64,000 nucleotides of DNA from Plantago major (Eukaryota; Streptophyta; Magnoliopsida; Lamiales; Plantaginaceae): contig CM048840.1 of NCBI GenBank assembly GCA_026545765.1, positions 22,882,765-22,946,764 on the forward strand, read 5' to 3'. The notes beneath the pieces were generated by a model, which saw nothing but the letters and a program-made list of their open reading frames with translations, had not been told where the DNA came from and did not search any database. A program made the position numbers and the translations under genes. Every line of letters starts with the position of its first letter. Within the stretch, counting starts at the first letter, position 1. Of the stretch, positions 22,506 to 34,282 are shown piece by piece.

Positions 22506-22824
22506 TGTAACTCCCTAAAGTTTCAAGTTAAATTTAAGAGAGTTTAAATGGATTGAGAACGCTACTCATACCAATTGCACCTTTCTTTTCGGGAATCCAT
22601 CCATAATAACTTCAGAGCTAAACGTGCTTGCTTTGAAGCAATCTTAGGATGGGTGACCAACTGATAAGTCTCCCGGTTCACGCACGAGTGAGGACAAAGT
22701 GTGCGGGAACTTAAGGACATGTGTTGGTACAATGGAGCCAACATATCACCCGAAGAGCTGCCCATGAGTAACCATGTCGACCCAAAGGGTCGGGGCTCGA
22801 TCAATTAGTGGTCGAGTCGTTACA
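22506..22824 (+). mobile_element. Cassandra-type TRIM solo LTR carrying a 5S rRNA-derived segment
   Basis: The element starts TGTAACTCCC and ends GTCGTTACA. It is flanked by a perfect 5-bp target duplication, ATTTA (22501-22505 and 22825-22829). Inside, about 22593-22670 follows the plant 5S rRNA order: ATCCATC, CTTCAGAGCTAAACGTGCTT, then AGGATGGGTGACC and AAGTCTCCCGG. An LTR containing 5S rRNA sequence is the hallmark of Cassandra. Only one LTR is present, so this is a solo LTR of 319 bp. The 5S-like part is diverged and is not a functional 5S gene. Confidence 0.85.
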
Positions 22825-22944
22825 ATTTAGTTAAGGCACTTAAGTCATATTTAATAGTTATAACTCGACGGGTCATAGATACACGCCTTCTGTCAGAGAT
22901 GTTAATGCTCCAAATTACAGTTGTTTGATATGAAGCTTTAAGAG

Positions 22945-22980
22945 CTCCAAGTCGGAGCTGTTGACAGCTCCGACTTGGAG
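22945..22980. repeat. perfect 17-bp palindrome with 2-bp loop
   Basis: CTCCAAGTCGGAGCTGT and its exact reverse complement ACAGCTCCGACTTGGAG are separated by TG. A related imperfect inverted pair follows at about 22998-23034. Confidence 0.9.
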
Positions 22981-23060
22981 TTGCACAGCTTATGTGCTTC
23001 ATGTCGAAGTTGTTGACAACTCCGACTTGGTGCTCTAACAGTTCCATGTCAAGGCTGTTA

Positions 23061-24860
23061 AGGCTCCAAATTCTATTTTCTTGGACACCTATAACATGTA
23101 GTTGAATAATTTAGTCTTGGTGGAGTTTAATTGATGTTAGAGTTCGAAATAAAAGTTTAGGTACTGATTTCAGCTTTTTCAAGAAAGTTTTGTGTGAGCT
23201 CTAGATAATCATATTAAGACTAGGGACTTGGGTTGCAATAAAATGAATAAAGGAGGAAGAAGAAAAGAGAAAAGAAAATGAAAAGAAACAATTAAAGAAA
23301 GTAAAAACCTATAATATGGATGGCATTATCGTGGATACTACAAACTCTCTCCCTCACATCAGTAAAATGGTAGATCATATCATCGCCTCTGTTGACTTTT
23401 GAGGCTATAAGTACAAAAAATTTCATGTGTAAAATTTGAATGTATCTGTAATACTTTGAATAGTAGGGGGCGAGGGACAAGTGGGCCAATTGCAGAGGTG
23501 GTATATGTAATTTTCCTTATTATATAAGAAATTAGAATAATGTATGCGTTTAACGAGGTAATTTGTGATAAATGAGTACGAATTATTCCCAAAAATTAAT
23601 ATAAATACAAAAAAAAATTGAAACAAAAATTAAATTCAATATCAAACTGAAGATTGAAATTTTGAGATAAGTCGGTGTTGTTATTCTGCTATAATTTGAA
23701 AAGGATTGTGTCTGAGATATTATTCCACATTTATTTACAACAACATTGCGTTCGCCGCAATGATTTCGCACAATTGTGCGCAAATATGTCGGGCTCACGA
23801 CAACCACTTTAGAAGTCTAAATGGTTTGGAGCCATACTCTACTTTCTCAGACCATAATCAACCGTAAGTTTTAATTATACGAGCCTGGGCACTAAACGAG
23901 TTCAAGTTTAATCCAAGGGAGGTTGCATAAATTACGGGCCTAAATTGTTCAACGCAAGGTTCTAAACGGGATGAGTATGAATAGCTTCCCGATCCATTTA
24001 TTTATTTTATGTCAGGTCTCTCTCATAAATGGGTACATAAATGATTTGTTTTTCTTATATATAGCGAAAGTTTTGGGTGTGTGTAAGACCTACCAATGTA
24101 ATTAACATGTTCAATGGGATTGATGGATATGTTATGTTGAAAATGCATGGTGAATGTAACAAGTAGTTGAGTGCGGAAAGAATGAACAAAGTCGATTACG
24201 TTGTGAATGAATTGGAAAATGTTCCCCAAAAGTTACTTAATATGATTAACAACTCAGGAATGCTTAACCATAGGATTGTACTGAAAATTTCATTTGTTAT
24301 CATGCTCTTATGGAAAAATGATTAGACTTTCGAGTAGTGCGATCGCATAAAATTTTAGTTCATAACTAAGATGGTCTTGCATAGACCAGTTACATAGTAC
24401 TCCTAGATGAGATCAATTAATATAATATGCCATAATGCTCGGTGATATTGTTGAGTGCTTAAATGGACAACATAAATAAAATGGATGATGTTGCTAATAA
24501 ATTAGAATTCACTTTATAAAAAAACAATTCAATCTGACACAAATAGGTTTAAACCTATGGGATGGAACCCGATAAATATCAAAATGAGTTCACCCCCGTT
24601 AAATGTTAATTAACGGGTATGAGTGGGCTCTAAGTTTAGAAAAATGAACCAGTGTAACACGAACCAAAATAAAATACAAAAGCGCATAACATATATAACT
24701 AATCAGGTCGGGTGGTCAACAACCCCGTCCCGTGGGTGGGACACCATGCCCCACTCGGGGGGGGGGGGGGGGGGGTCTGAGACCACTGAAAAATGTAAAA
24801 AGAAGTATTATTATTTCACTAACATAATTTTTCACATGTTTCGGTAGACTTTTACTTTTT
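23061..24860. other. intergenic DNA, nothing recognised
   Basis: Short frames at 23292-24229 are without family resemblance. A 19-base G run lies at 24757-24775. Confidence 0.5.
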
Positions 24861-24862
24861 TT

Positions 24863-25036
24863 TGTGGGTGCCTAGACCCAACGTTTCCCCTTCGTGCACG
24901 AGTGAAGACAAAGTCTAATGAGAAGGTACTTTTGTTGGTACAGTGGAGACAACATATCATCCAGAGAGCTGTCCACAAATAACCGCGTCGGTTCAAAGAT
25001 TCGAGGATCAATCAATTAATAGTCGAATCGTTATAC
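24863..25036 (+). repeat. 5'-truncated second Cassandra LTR copy
   Basis: It is similar to the second half of 22506-22824: GCACGAGTGAAGACAAAGT, then TTGGTACAGTGGAGACAACA, then ATCAATTAATAGTCGAATCG, ending TTATACA. It starts within the 5S-derived part (GGGTGCCTAGACC) and has no upstream half. Confidence 0.75.
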
Positions 25037-25139
25037 ATATATACTTAATTATTTTTTACCATACCCGTCGATACATATCGACGGGTATAACCCAAAACGA
25101 AATCAATAAAATCGAAAAATAAATGTTTCACCAGTCATT

Positions 25140-26845
25140 TTGCAAAAATTCAAATCTGAATTGAAAATAAAGGCGGCGACTCAGCTCTGAAAGCTATTCC
25201 CGCCACCGTGAAAATCTCAAATCTGTACACCACTGACAAGCTAGCGGCGGAGCAAGGCAGCGTTACATGGTTCGTATATTCAAACCGGATTCATCTTTGC
25301 TTTATGTTTAATTCTTATGCGTATCGATTTTTGTATAAAAGTTGCGATTTTGACATAGAACTTGGGAATTCCGATTTTCGATTGAGTTTTTATCGGTATG
25401 TATGTTCTCTCCCTTGATTGAATTGGATACGTGCAATTTCTGCTGATAATTCTGTCCTTCACTGATGCCGTTGTGTATGAAGTGTGCGATTCGTTTCTTT
25501 TTTACTGTTTTTTTCCTTCTTTTAGACGAATTACAAGCCCTAATTTTGTTCTGGTTAAATTGATCCATTTTGTTTCGAAATCGGACCGACTGTACTTTAG
25601 ACTAAAACAACTTATGTTGAATCTAGTCTGCTCATTGGGGCAGCTTTTGGTGTTGTGTTCATTTGGTACTAGATTTGCTTGGGGCTTTTGGCAATCTAAT
25701 ATTGATAGCGGTTAATGTTCGAGATGGACAGTTTATGTTCCTGAATTCCGATTCTAATATTTCTTGGCATCCATCTTTCAGTAATTTAATAGGCACAGAT
25801 GCTTAAGAGTTACGAGTGAGTGAGATTAGCATATTAGAATTTGCATTTGAGCTAACTATAATTTGAAGTGATTGCAAAATTCTTAGCTGATACATTACTA
25901 TAATAATATAATGGGCATTTTTTGCTTATGCAACCAAAGAAACAAGTCTAGAATCACAGCTGCCTTTTGTCTTGTACTTTGCTTAGTTGTTTATGTATTA
26001 TGATTGATGAAAGACTTGAATGACATGTATCAGTTTTACTTACTCAATGCACTATACTTCCATACATTGGCTATTGTGCTATAAAAGGTAACCCTGGGCA
26101 TGGACCAAGTGATTTTTCTCTGTGGGTTTCATCCACAAGCCTAAGTTGTAATCACTTTCTGTGGGCTTCTTTGTGTTTCTATACATAATCTATGATTATG
26201 ATTCTGTGCTCTCCAACTGGTTTATAAATGAATTGTTCTAGTTAATGTTTCTGCTTTCTACATTTTGCTGGGATCAAGTAAGATAAATGATTATGATTTG
26301 CAGATTCTTTGAAGCATATTATTTGAAATTAAGAGGTGAGTAGCTGCAGCATGTGGATTTGTTGTAGGAACTGACAAGTTAATCGAAGTACCTTCCCTTT
26401 TCTGTGATTATCCATATTGCTTAACTTATGTAGCGTACCTTTCTATTTATCTTATATAAATTCATTGATTTTTCTATTTATCTTATAAATTCATTGATTT
26501 TTCTATTTATCTTATAAATTCATTGATTTTTTTCTATTTATCTTATAAATTCGGATTTTTGTTTATTATCTCTAATTTGCAGCTTAATGGGTCTCAGTGT
26601 TAGTGGCATGCATACACATATCGTCAGTTTTTGCCAACTTAAACTGTGGTATTCTGTAATTTGTTATTCCTGATATATAATTTTAAGTTTTATTCAACTT
26701 TTTGGTGTACATGTCTGACATTAGTAATGAAGGCCTATTGTAGGGAAACTATATGGAAATTCAGTTAGTTCGTAACCTTTCTGTTGCATCATGCATTCTG
26801 CTTTAATAATGGAACTGGGTGAAGATTGACCTTTTTTATCTACAG
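25140..26845 (+). other. probable 5' UTR exons and introns of the TKI1-like gene
   Basis: GC-richer DNA at about 25170-25270 (GGCGGCGACTCAGCTC, GCTAGCGGCGGAGCAAGGC) looks like a transcribed leader. A possible small non-coding exon lies at about 26304-26335, between TTGCAG and AGGTGAGT. An imperfect 31-bp tandem repeat, about four copies of TTTTTCTATTTATCTTATAA with TTCATTGA, occupies about 26440-26555. Confidence 0.45.
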
Positions 26846-26855
26846 AGAATCTTCC

Positions 26856-29453
26856 ATGAAATCTAACAGGCAACAGAAGAGAAAGATAACTGAGGTCATT
26901 AAAAAACAGGATGAATGCTTAGGTGTTTCTGTGAAGAAATCTGCTAATGGAACAGGTCAGAGACATCCAAAAGCTACAGGTCAGGCAATTGGTTTTGACA
27001 TCTTACTTTAGACAAATCATCCTGTGGTATAAGTTTTTATGCAGCACCATACATTTATTGGCCAAAGTCTCATGTCATAATCTTTAGTGTCAGGAAGTAC
27101 AAAAATGTCTGGGCTAGATCCTCAAGTTCAACTGCGGATTCCATCCGCAAAGATCAAACTGCAGCTTTTTCCAATAGATGAAAATACTCGTCTTGGATTA
27201 GAGAAGGTAAGGGTAATCACCCTGTTTTTTTGAATCCATCAAATATCACTCCACTCCACCCCACCCCAAACACACACCCACAGAGACAAACCCCATTCCG
27301 AAAGGCATAAACAGAGAATGAATTATCTGAATCAAATCCGTTTATTCTGTTTCAGGATGGTCATAATCCCTTTCTAGAGCTTGCATTAAGTGATCGTAAG
27401 AAGATGTCATCCGTGGTCAAGCACCTGGAAACGAAATGGGGTTGTTCAACTGTGGCTACAGGGCAGCTCATGCTTTTTCCTTATGATACAAAGTTGGAGC
27501 AACTAGCTTCATGCAGAAAATGGACTTTGAATGACAGTGCCATTACATCAGGAGAGGTGTATGTTGCTATCGGAAGACCTTCCCTTTTCCGTCTGAGGTG
27601 CGGACTTGCATTACTTATGGCTTGCACTAACGCTATCCATAATATTGTCTCTCGACTAATTTACTTTGTTTCTAGGTACTCTTGGTTCTCTGACAATCAG
27701 ACGAAGATATCTGGTAGACTTCCCACAACTGAAGTTCCCGATACTCGTACACATTCTCTTGTGAAGAGCATGGATTTCAGTGAATTTTTAAAGAATACAT
27801 GTCATCAGGAGAATAATTGTGATGAGGCTAGTGAACGTGTCCAAATGCAAAGCGATCAGAATGGAGCCTTGGATTTAAAGCCTACTGATCATGTGGTAAT
27901 TTTTTTCGCTTGCTTTACATATCACTCCGAGGATCTTTTATGTGGGCTTAGATGAATATGATTGTCTGATGCTAAGCATTTGAAACTATTATACTGGTTA
28001 ATGATTATAGCATGAGGCTTAATGTCAATGGGACAGTTGGGAATTCCATTATTTGGGGAGAAAATGCTATGGCAATTTTGAATTATGCTGATTAATTAGT
28101 TCTATAGGCAGCGGATTGCTCATGTGTTTCCACGATACAAAGTAGAAATATAAGAAAGTATTTTATTGGTTTAAAAAACTCTTATAATTGAAGTGAATGA
28201 AGTGATAGCAGGTCAATGAACTTGAACTTAATTTATATATTATTTCCTTTTTGGGGTTAAATTCAAGTTGAACTTGGGCACTAAAGTGCAGGGGCATTTG
28301 AACCAAAAAAAAAAAAAAACTTCAAGAGCAAGGGATTAAGATTGTAGGTTATATATATACTGCTTTTTACCAAATTCTTGGCAAGTCTAAATAAAAAGAA
28401 GTAAATACAGATCTAGTGTCTCAACTCTCAATTTGCCATGGATTCTCTGCACTTTTTTTTTTGTTCATAGTATGCTTACTTTTTAAGATACTTACTTTTT
28501 AAGATAAGTTTCACCTGCCACAGTAAACATACGCCTCTTGTTCTTGCCAGGGTGATGGAATGACTACTGATGTCCCTTTACAGTCAACTGTAGCTTGGGA
28601 TGATTTAACTAACCTGAGCATTGGAGGGTTGCTACGGGAAATATCTTTGCAGGGTAAGAGTAAAGGTTCTGATCTCAAGTCTGATAAAAAACCTAGCTGT
28701 CAGGAAGGTAATCCCATGTCGGATATAAGTTTTGGAGCCTTTCTATCTGAAGCATCTTTGCTGCAAAGAATCAGCAATACAGACACTGAACCAGTGAACA
28801 AGTCAACCCAACCTATGTTGCTGCCTTCAAGTGACGTAAGCATTGGGGGATTGCTACAGGAAATATCTTTGCAGGGTAAAAATAGAGGATCTGATCTCAA
28901 GACTGGAAACAAACCGAGCTGTCAGGAAGGTAATTCCATGTCGGATATAAGCATTGGAGGCTTGCCATCTGAATCATCTTTCTTGCAAAGAATTAGTAAT
29001 AATGATGAAGGGAACAAATCTACATTCTTGCTGCCTCCAAGTGATTTTAGTATTGGCGGATTGTTATCTGAAACATCCATGTTTTCGAATAAGAGCAAAC
29101 CATTTGCACAACCAGTTGAAGAGGGCAATGCACGTATAGTTTCTCCATGGGATGACAGTTTTACAAGCTTAAGCATTGGAGGATTGTTTACCGAGGCGTC
29201 GATGCAAGCCAAAGCTGGCCGTAACCTTGAATCAGAAGAGAACCAATCAAGATTAACCTCTAATATTCCTTCCTCTGATTCGTTTGATGCACTAATTGCA
29301 TCTCAGCTGAAAGGATTTCAAGTGCCGAAATCAACTTATCATCGGGAGCAAAATCTGTCTCTCTTGGATGCTGAAGAGACATGCCATGCCTTCTCTACTC
29401 GAAAATTTCTGCCACCAAGCATAGATGGTAGGACTGCCGATGCCAAAAGTTGA
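26856..29453 (+). CDS. TKI1: TSL-kinase interacting protein 1-like protein, 5 coding exons
   Basis: Exons are 26856-26979, 27088-27206, 27356-27597, 27676-27895 and 28551-29453; phases agree at each joint and give 535 residues. The start ATG gives MKSNRQQKRKITEVIKKQ. The middle carries PSAKIKLQLFPIDENTRLGL, HLETKWGCSTVATGQLMLFP, RKWTLNDSAITSGEVYVAIG and LFRLRYSWFSD, blocks I recognise from plant TKI1, a protein that binds the nuclear Ser/Thr kinase TOUSLED. The last exon encodes six copies of a short SIGGLLxExSL motif, partly arranged as a duplicated unit. No SANT/Myb domain is visible in these exons. If the family's N-terminal domain exists here, it would lie upstream and was not found. Intron 3 (27598-27675) is 78 nt and free of stops in frame. 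Confidence 0.82.
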
Positions 29454-30222
29454 ACACATTCTACATTTGGGCAGATCCTTTGATTTCACATACCTTAGAG
29501 AATGTTCCCAGTTCTGGTGGAGACTGTAACTTCGTAAATGAATTTGTGATGTTGCTGGCTTTGTCCTTTTGAAAATGTGACGCAGAGGTCCTCAACTCGG
29601 GGATGGCTTCGTCCATTTTTAACTTGTAGTTAGAATATAGAACAAAATTCGAAATTGGATTACCGTCTTTGATTTACTTCAGCATTCGTGTTGTTGATGA
29701 TATGAACTAGCTTGATTCAAACCACAGTTGTTGAATTGTGAATGTATAATTGGGTAATGTATGTGTTCTTATTTTCGGTCTCTGAAACTTGGCTAAGTTT
29801 GATTATACACTGCTAAACTGATTCATCAAATTACTGAGATTTATCAATTTATATCACAATACTCCGTATCTTGATTGAGAACTCATGTCTCGCTGATAGA
29901 TACACCAGAAACACTTGAAACAACATAATAGAGAAACTTTTGCAAGATACATCTTTTCGAATCAACGTCACATGATTAGCTTCATGTGGATAAACATGTA
30001 ATGTGATCTCATTTCTCGGAAATACAATCCCTCCGAAAAGATCAACAACAAAGGTTAATGTGACAAATATTGTCAAGTTCAGAATAAAGCCACAATCCTT
30101 TGAAATATAGTTCAGTGTCATGAATTACAAGATCGAGCATGGAACAACAGTTCATGACACCCATCAAAAGAAAGCATAAGAAGGAAAAGTAAAAAAAAGG
30201 TGAAAAGTACAGAGAGCAATGA
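29454..30222. other. 3' region between two convergent genes
   Basis: Contains the probable 3' UTR of the TKI1-like gene (to about 29800) and that of the minus-strand DUF3511 gene. No other coding is supported; the minus-strand frame 29849-30121 has no family features. Confidence 0.5.
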
Positions 30223-30462
30223 TCATAAGTTGTAATAGTTGTCCTTAAATTTGCCTTTGATCCACTTGAAGCTGCTTCTAAACGACGACTTAAGCTTACC
30301 TTCCACAGAATACATGTTATACCCAGCTACCCTCTTCCTTCTCTTCACTTCCGGGTCCTCGCCTGGGCCATTGAAGCTATACGACTTAGTTCGATCTTCA
30401 AAGCTCGACCGGGCCTCGGCGTAGGAGGCAGAGTAGTAAGGGAATGACCTGTTCTTCTCCAT
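30223..30462 (-). CDS. DUF3511 domain protein, 79 aa
   Basis: The minus-strand ATG at 30462 is chosen because the frame extends upstream only to a TTG. The protein begins MEKNRSFPYYSASYAEARSS, has a Ser/Tyr-rich N-terminus, and ends with the conserved DUF3511 block: VKRRKRVAGYNMYSVEGKLK, then SSFKWIKGKF. Length about 80-100 residues is usual for this plant-specific family, which is single-exon and of unknown function. A TATA-like word (TATAAAAATA on the minus strand, about 30520-30529) lies about 60 bases upstream. The short strongly basic end is consistent with nuclear or nucleic-acid contact, but that is not shown. Confidence 0.88.
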   Translation of the reverse strand: MEKNRSFPYYSASYAEARSSFEDRTKSYSFNGPGEDPEVKRRKRVAGYNMYSVEGKLKSSFRSSFKWIKGKFKDNYYNL

Positions 30463-30989
30463 TTTCTTCTCACCCAAAAGCTCCAAGAGCTTAAGAAGTT
30501 GCTCTTTTGTGTTATTTTTATACTATAGAAGAAAGGAAGTTTGTATTTTCTAAGTGCTAAGTTGCATGGACCATGAGTGTGACCTTGATTTGAAGTTGAT
30601 AAATACATGGTGAATATCAAATTCATACATTTAACATAGTGGGATCACCCTAGACCAGTGGCTATTGAATTAGCTAGTGAGTGAACGTATTAAAAATTTG
30701 ATTGCAGTTGCATGTCAATGTCAAATTGGTTAATCATTTTGACATTTCTCGCCTAACATGCCATAAACATGGAAAGTGTACTAGTTATAGGGATTATGGC
30801 AAGTGATTTATACTTAGGAGTGCGAATTAAGTAAAGGTTTATAGAGATGAGATAATTCCTTTTAACTATTCCAAAGTTTTGAAAAATGTAAGATTTTTTT
30901 AAAATATAGGAAAGTCAATTTTTTTTTGTAGTTTTTTGTGGTTTTTGGGTTTTAGTGGTCAAGTTTATTAAAAAACCGTCAAGTCACAC

Positions 30990-32110
30990 ATTTTTCGTTA
31001 TGCTTTTAATAAATTATGTTATCGTTTTAAGTTGTTAGCATTGAAAGTTTCAACTACAACTACAGTTTTAACGTATTTTGTTAATGTTTTAAGAGATAAT
31101 GTGATGGTTTTAATGCGTTGGTATTGTATGTTTCAATTATAGTTTTAACCTCTTTTGTTAATTTTTTAAGAGATGTTGTGATGGTTTTAAGGAGCTATAT
31201 GATAATTTTAAGATGACTTGTTGTAGTTTTAAGTGACAATTTAATATCACTAAATCACCATTAAACAAGTCTAAAAGTTCTAGGGATGTCATTAAAACAT
31301 CAATAAACAAGCTTAAAATAAACTACTTGAAACATTCAGTCATTACAATATTGAAACATTCAGTCATAGGTTTTAAAAAACATATATTCCCATAAGGAAA
31401 AGAATACAATAAACGTTTTTGTTTGTGCTTGTTGCTTAAATACTGCAGTGACACATTTGAGAGACCTATCATCAAACTCGATGTCGTCATCAACACCTGC
31501 TTAAAACATTCACTAACTGGGTTAAAATCATAATAACTCCCATCAAAACTATCACATTAGTGCTTAAAAACAAAGAAGGGACATGCAACACAAGCTAAAA
31601 ACAGTAACATTTATGCTAAAAACCATAACAGTATATCTTAAAACTATAACAAAGCAGGAATATGCAACACAAGCTAAAAACAGTAACATTGATACATAAT
31701 ACCATAACAGTGCATCTTAAAACTATAACAAAACATTTGCAAAAAACCAAATCAAAAATATTTCTCAGAATCTAAAACACTAACGTTGATGCTTAAAACT
31801 ACAACAGTAGGTCTTAAAATTATAACATATGCGCTAAAAAAATAACATGCAGACATATTCAACATAAGCTAAATATTGTAACATTAATTCTTAAAATCAT
31901 AACATTGCATGTTAAAACTATAACAATGCCTATTAAAACTATAACAAAGCACAAACATCCAACACAAGTTAAAAACAATAACATTGATGCTTAAAACCAT
32001 AACAGTGCCTATTAAAACTATAACAATATATATTAAAACTATAAAAAAGCATTTGCAAAAAATCAAATCATAATATTCCACCAGAGGCTAAAAATACTAA
32101 CATTGATGCT
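30990..32110. repeat. degenerate array of TTAAAACTATAACA-type units in opposing orientations
   Basis: From about 31500 to 32110 the words AAAACTATAACA, AAAACCATAACAGT and AAAACAGTAACATT recur every 20-40 bases. From about 30990 to 31250 the reverse complements recur (TGTGATGGTTTTAA, TATAGTTTTAA). The halves could fold on each other. Flanks at about 30885-30925 and 32715-32745 carry loosely matching AGGAAA/TTTCCT words in opposite orientation, so a non-autonomous DNA transposon is possible. Confidence 0.5.
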
Positions 32111-33140
32111 TAATATTCATGCTTAAGTCTTGAACCGAAACTGATTCAAATCGAAAACCTAACGAATCCGAAACTCAACCATTCAGCCTTTCTACTATCT
32201 ACTTTTGCTATCAACAACAAAAATCGTAGATACATGAACCGATCAACCGAAATCATCATATTCACCAAAACAAATGGTAATACAGCAATACCAAAGGAAG
32301 AGTAAGGTAAACTAAAACTACCAAAATCATAAGAATAGGAAGCAACGGATGGAAATCATTTCTATTTGAAAACCATTTATCAAACAATGATCAGTAAGAA
32401 CAGGGTGCTACCAAAACCATTTCGACTAATGTACCATTTGAAAATCACGCGGTGCGACACCGGGAAGATAAAATCCGGCAACGGATGAAGACGAAACAAT
32501 GATCAGTATCACGAGCAACACAATCGCCATCTCCATCGAGCCAAAATTCCTGATTCAAGGATGGGGGGTATGAATGTTTTTCAGTAAGGTTTTTGTAGAG
32601 AGAGAAAAATGATTGAGTGGTATGACTTTTGTGAGAGTGTGTTGTTTATTTGGAGTATTTAAAAGCTACTGACCGGGTTGTAGTGTTTCTGACCGGTTCT
32701 TTATTGTGAAAACCGAATTTTCCTACAAATTAGGAAAATCTTCCCTTTTACTATACTTACTCTTTAACTAATCAACTTGCACATCTCCATGCTGGAGAAC
32801 AACTAAATACCAATTCAAAAAGCCAAGCTAGCTATGTTTTGAAATCCGGTGAGTCTCGGAAACTCTGAAAATTGGTGAAAACTCAGAACTTGTGAACATT
32901 TTATGTAGCACCGATTTTTATTTCTTTTTAAACTTCTAATGTTTCTGACTATAACATTAATGCTCATTAGTCTCTCTATAAAGTCGGTCCCCAGGAGACT
33001 CACTCGTTAAAACAAGTTGACCCGGTTGAACCTCACACCTAGATATTTAAAATCTTTTTATAGATCTTATAGTTTGGAATGATCCACAAATGTGGTGAAT
33101 ATCCATATATTATGTAAAGCACAAGGGTCTAAACCTCACT
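32111..33140. other. intergenic DNA, nothing recognised
   Basis: The DNA at 32440-32760 looks like the flank of the preceding array. No coding frame is supported. Confidence 0.45.
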
Positions 33141-33142
33141 AG

Positions 33143-33416
33143 ATTAATTTAGTCCTACGTGGAATTTTATGGAATTAGTTGTATTTTAGCCAATATATAT
33201 TTCATTGTTATTTTGGTGCGTTGACTACATATATAGTTTTTATTCAATCTCATATAACTTTTTCTACAAAAAGTCGAAAATATTTTGAACATATATTTGA
33301 ATTCGTCGTGACAAGACGAATCCATAGACACCAATCTTGAATAGTATTGATTAAATAAATCATTTTATTCATTAAAATACAATATAAATTTATTAAATAA
33401 GATAAAATGAAATGAT
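33143..33416. repeat. dispersed repeat, copy 1
   Basis: It begins near TCCTACGTGGAATTTTATGG, includes GAACATATATTTGAATTCG and ATAGACACCAATCT, and ends ATTTATTAAATAAGAT. Copies 2 and 3 follow at 33443 and 34283. Confidence 0.75.
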
Positions 33417-33442
33417 GAAAATTTAAAAATAGAGTATTTATT

Positions 33443-33722
33443 AAAGTAATTCAATCCTATGTGGAAATTTTATGAAATTAGTTGCATTTTAAACCATTAT
33501 ATCTTTCGCTGTTTATTTTTTGTATGTTGGGTTGCGTATATAGTTTTTATTAAATGTCATATAAATTTATCTACAAAACTCCGAAAAATATTTTGAACAT
33601 ATATTTGAATTCACCGTGAGAAGAAGAATCTATAGACACCAATCTAGATTATTATTATTATTAAAATAAATCATTTTATTCACTAAAATAAAAATATAAA
33701 TTTATTAAATAAGATAATATAA
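33443..33722. repeat. dispersed repeat, copy 2
   Basis: Aligns with 33143-33416 over its full length, with substitutions and small indels; TCCTATGTGG replaces TCCTACGTGG. Confidence 0.75.
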
Positions 33723-33794
33723 AGCTGATGGGCTAAATCCCACCAGATTTATTCAAATTCCGGCCATCATACGTGAAATTTTGATACAGTTGAG

Positions 33795-34165
33795 CATAGG
33801 CCGAATAGGGGAGCGTATTAGTGTTGTTGCTAGGGATCATAAGGGCAATGTTATTATTGGTGACAAAATTTTATGTCTAGGTTGTTGAAAATGCGGAAGG
33901 TTGGCCAGCCAAATTTGAAATTAAATTTGTTCAAGATTTTGAGTGACAACATGTAGTAATTGAAAGTGATTGTTCTTTGTGATTAAATATCTTAAATTGA
34001 CAAATTTTAGCTTTGCCCTTTGTTTCACTTTTCAAAGAAATTCAGGTATTTGATGGAGAATTAAGTTTTGACAGCTGGTTAAACGAGAGGCTAATGTTTT
34101 AGCACATAAATTATTAGTTGGATTTTCTTATGATGATGTTGGTTTGGTAGATTTGTATTATCCAC
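33795..34165 (+). pseudogene. RNase H-like (RVT_3) domain fragment
   Basis: Frames read GERISVVARDHKGNVIIGDK, then, after shifts, VIESD-like and LTNFSFAPFVSLFKEIQV and ANVLAHKLLVGF. This order (ARD.KG..., ...ESDC..., ...N..AH.LA) is that of the plant RVT_3 ribonuclease H family found at the ends of non-LTR elements and as stand-alone genes. Several stops are present, so this is dead. Confidence 0.6.
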
Positions 34166-34282
34166 ACCAAGATCGTTATGTGGGGAGCACATACCACCCC
34201 AGGGGTTGCCTCGATTAATTCATTTTGTCCTCCCACATTTCTATTTATTATTAAACGTAAACTATATCATGGCATCGCCACA

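Noticed and set aside
22593-22680. A functional 5S rRNA gene
   Set aside because: The 5S-like segment is too diverged and sits within an LTR with a target duplication, so it is part of a Cassandra element.
22562-22804. 80-codon minus-strand frame
   Set aside because: It is the reverse of the Cassandra LTR and not a protein gene.
30463-30486. Start of the DUF3511 protein at 30486
   Set aside because: The codon there is TTG; the first ATG in frame is at 30462.
31500-32110. A CRISPR-like array of repeats
   Set aside because: Units are degenerate, spacing is irregular, and the context is a plant genome.
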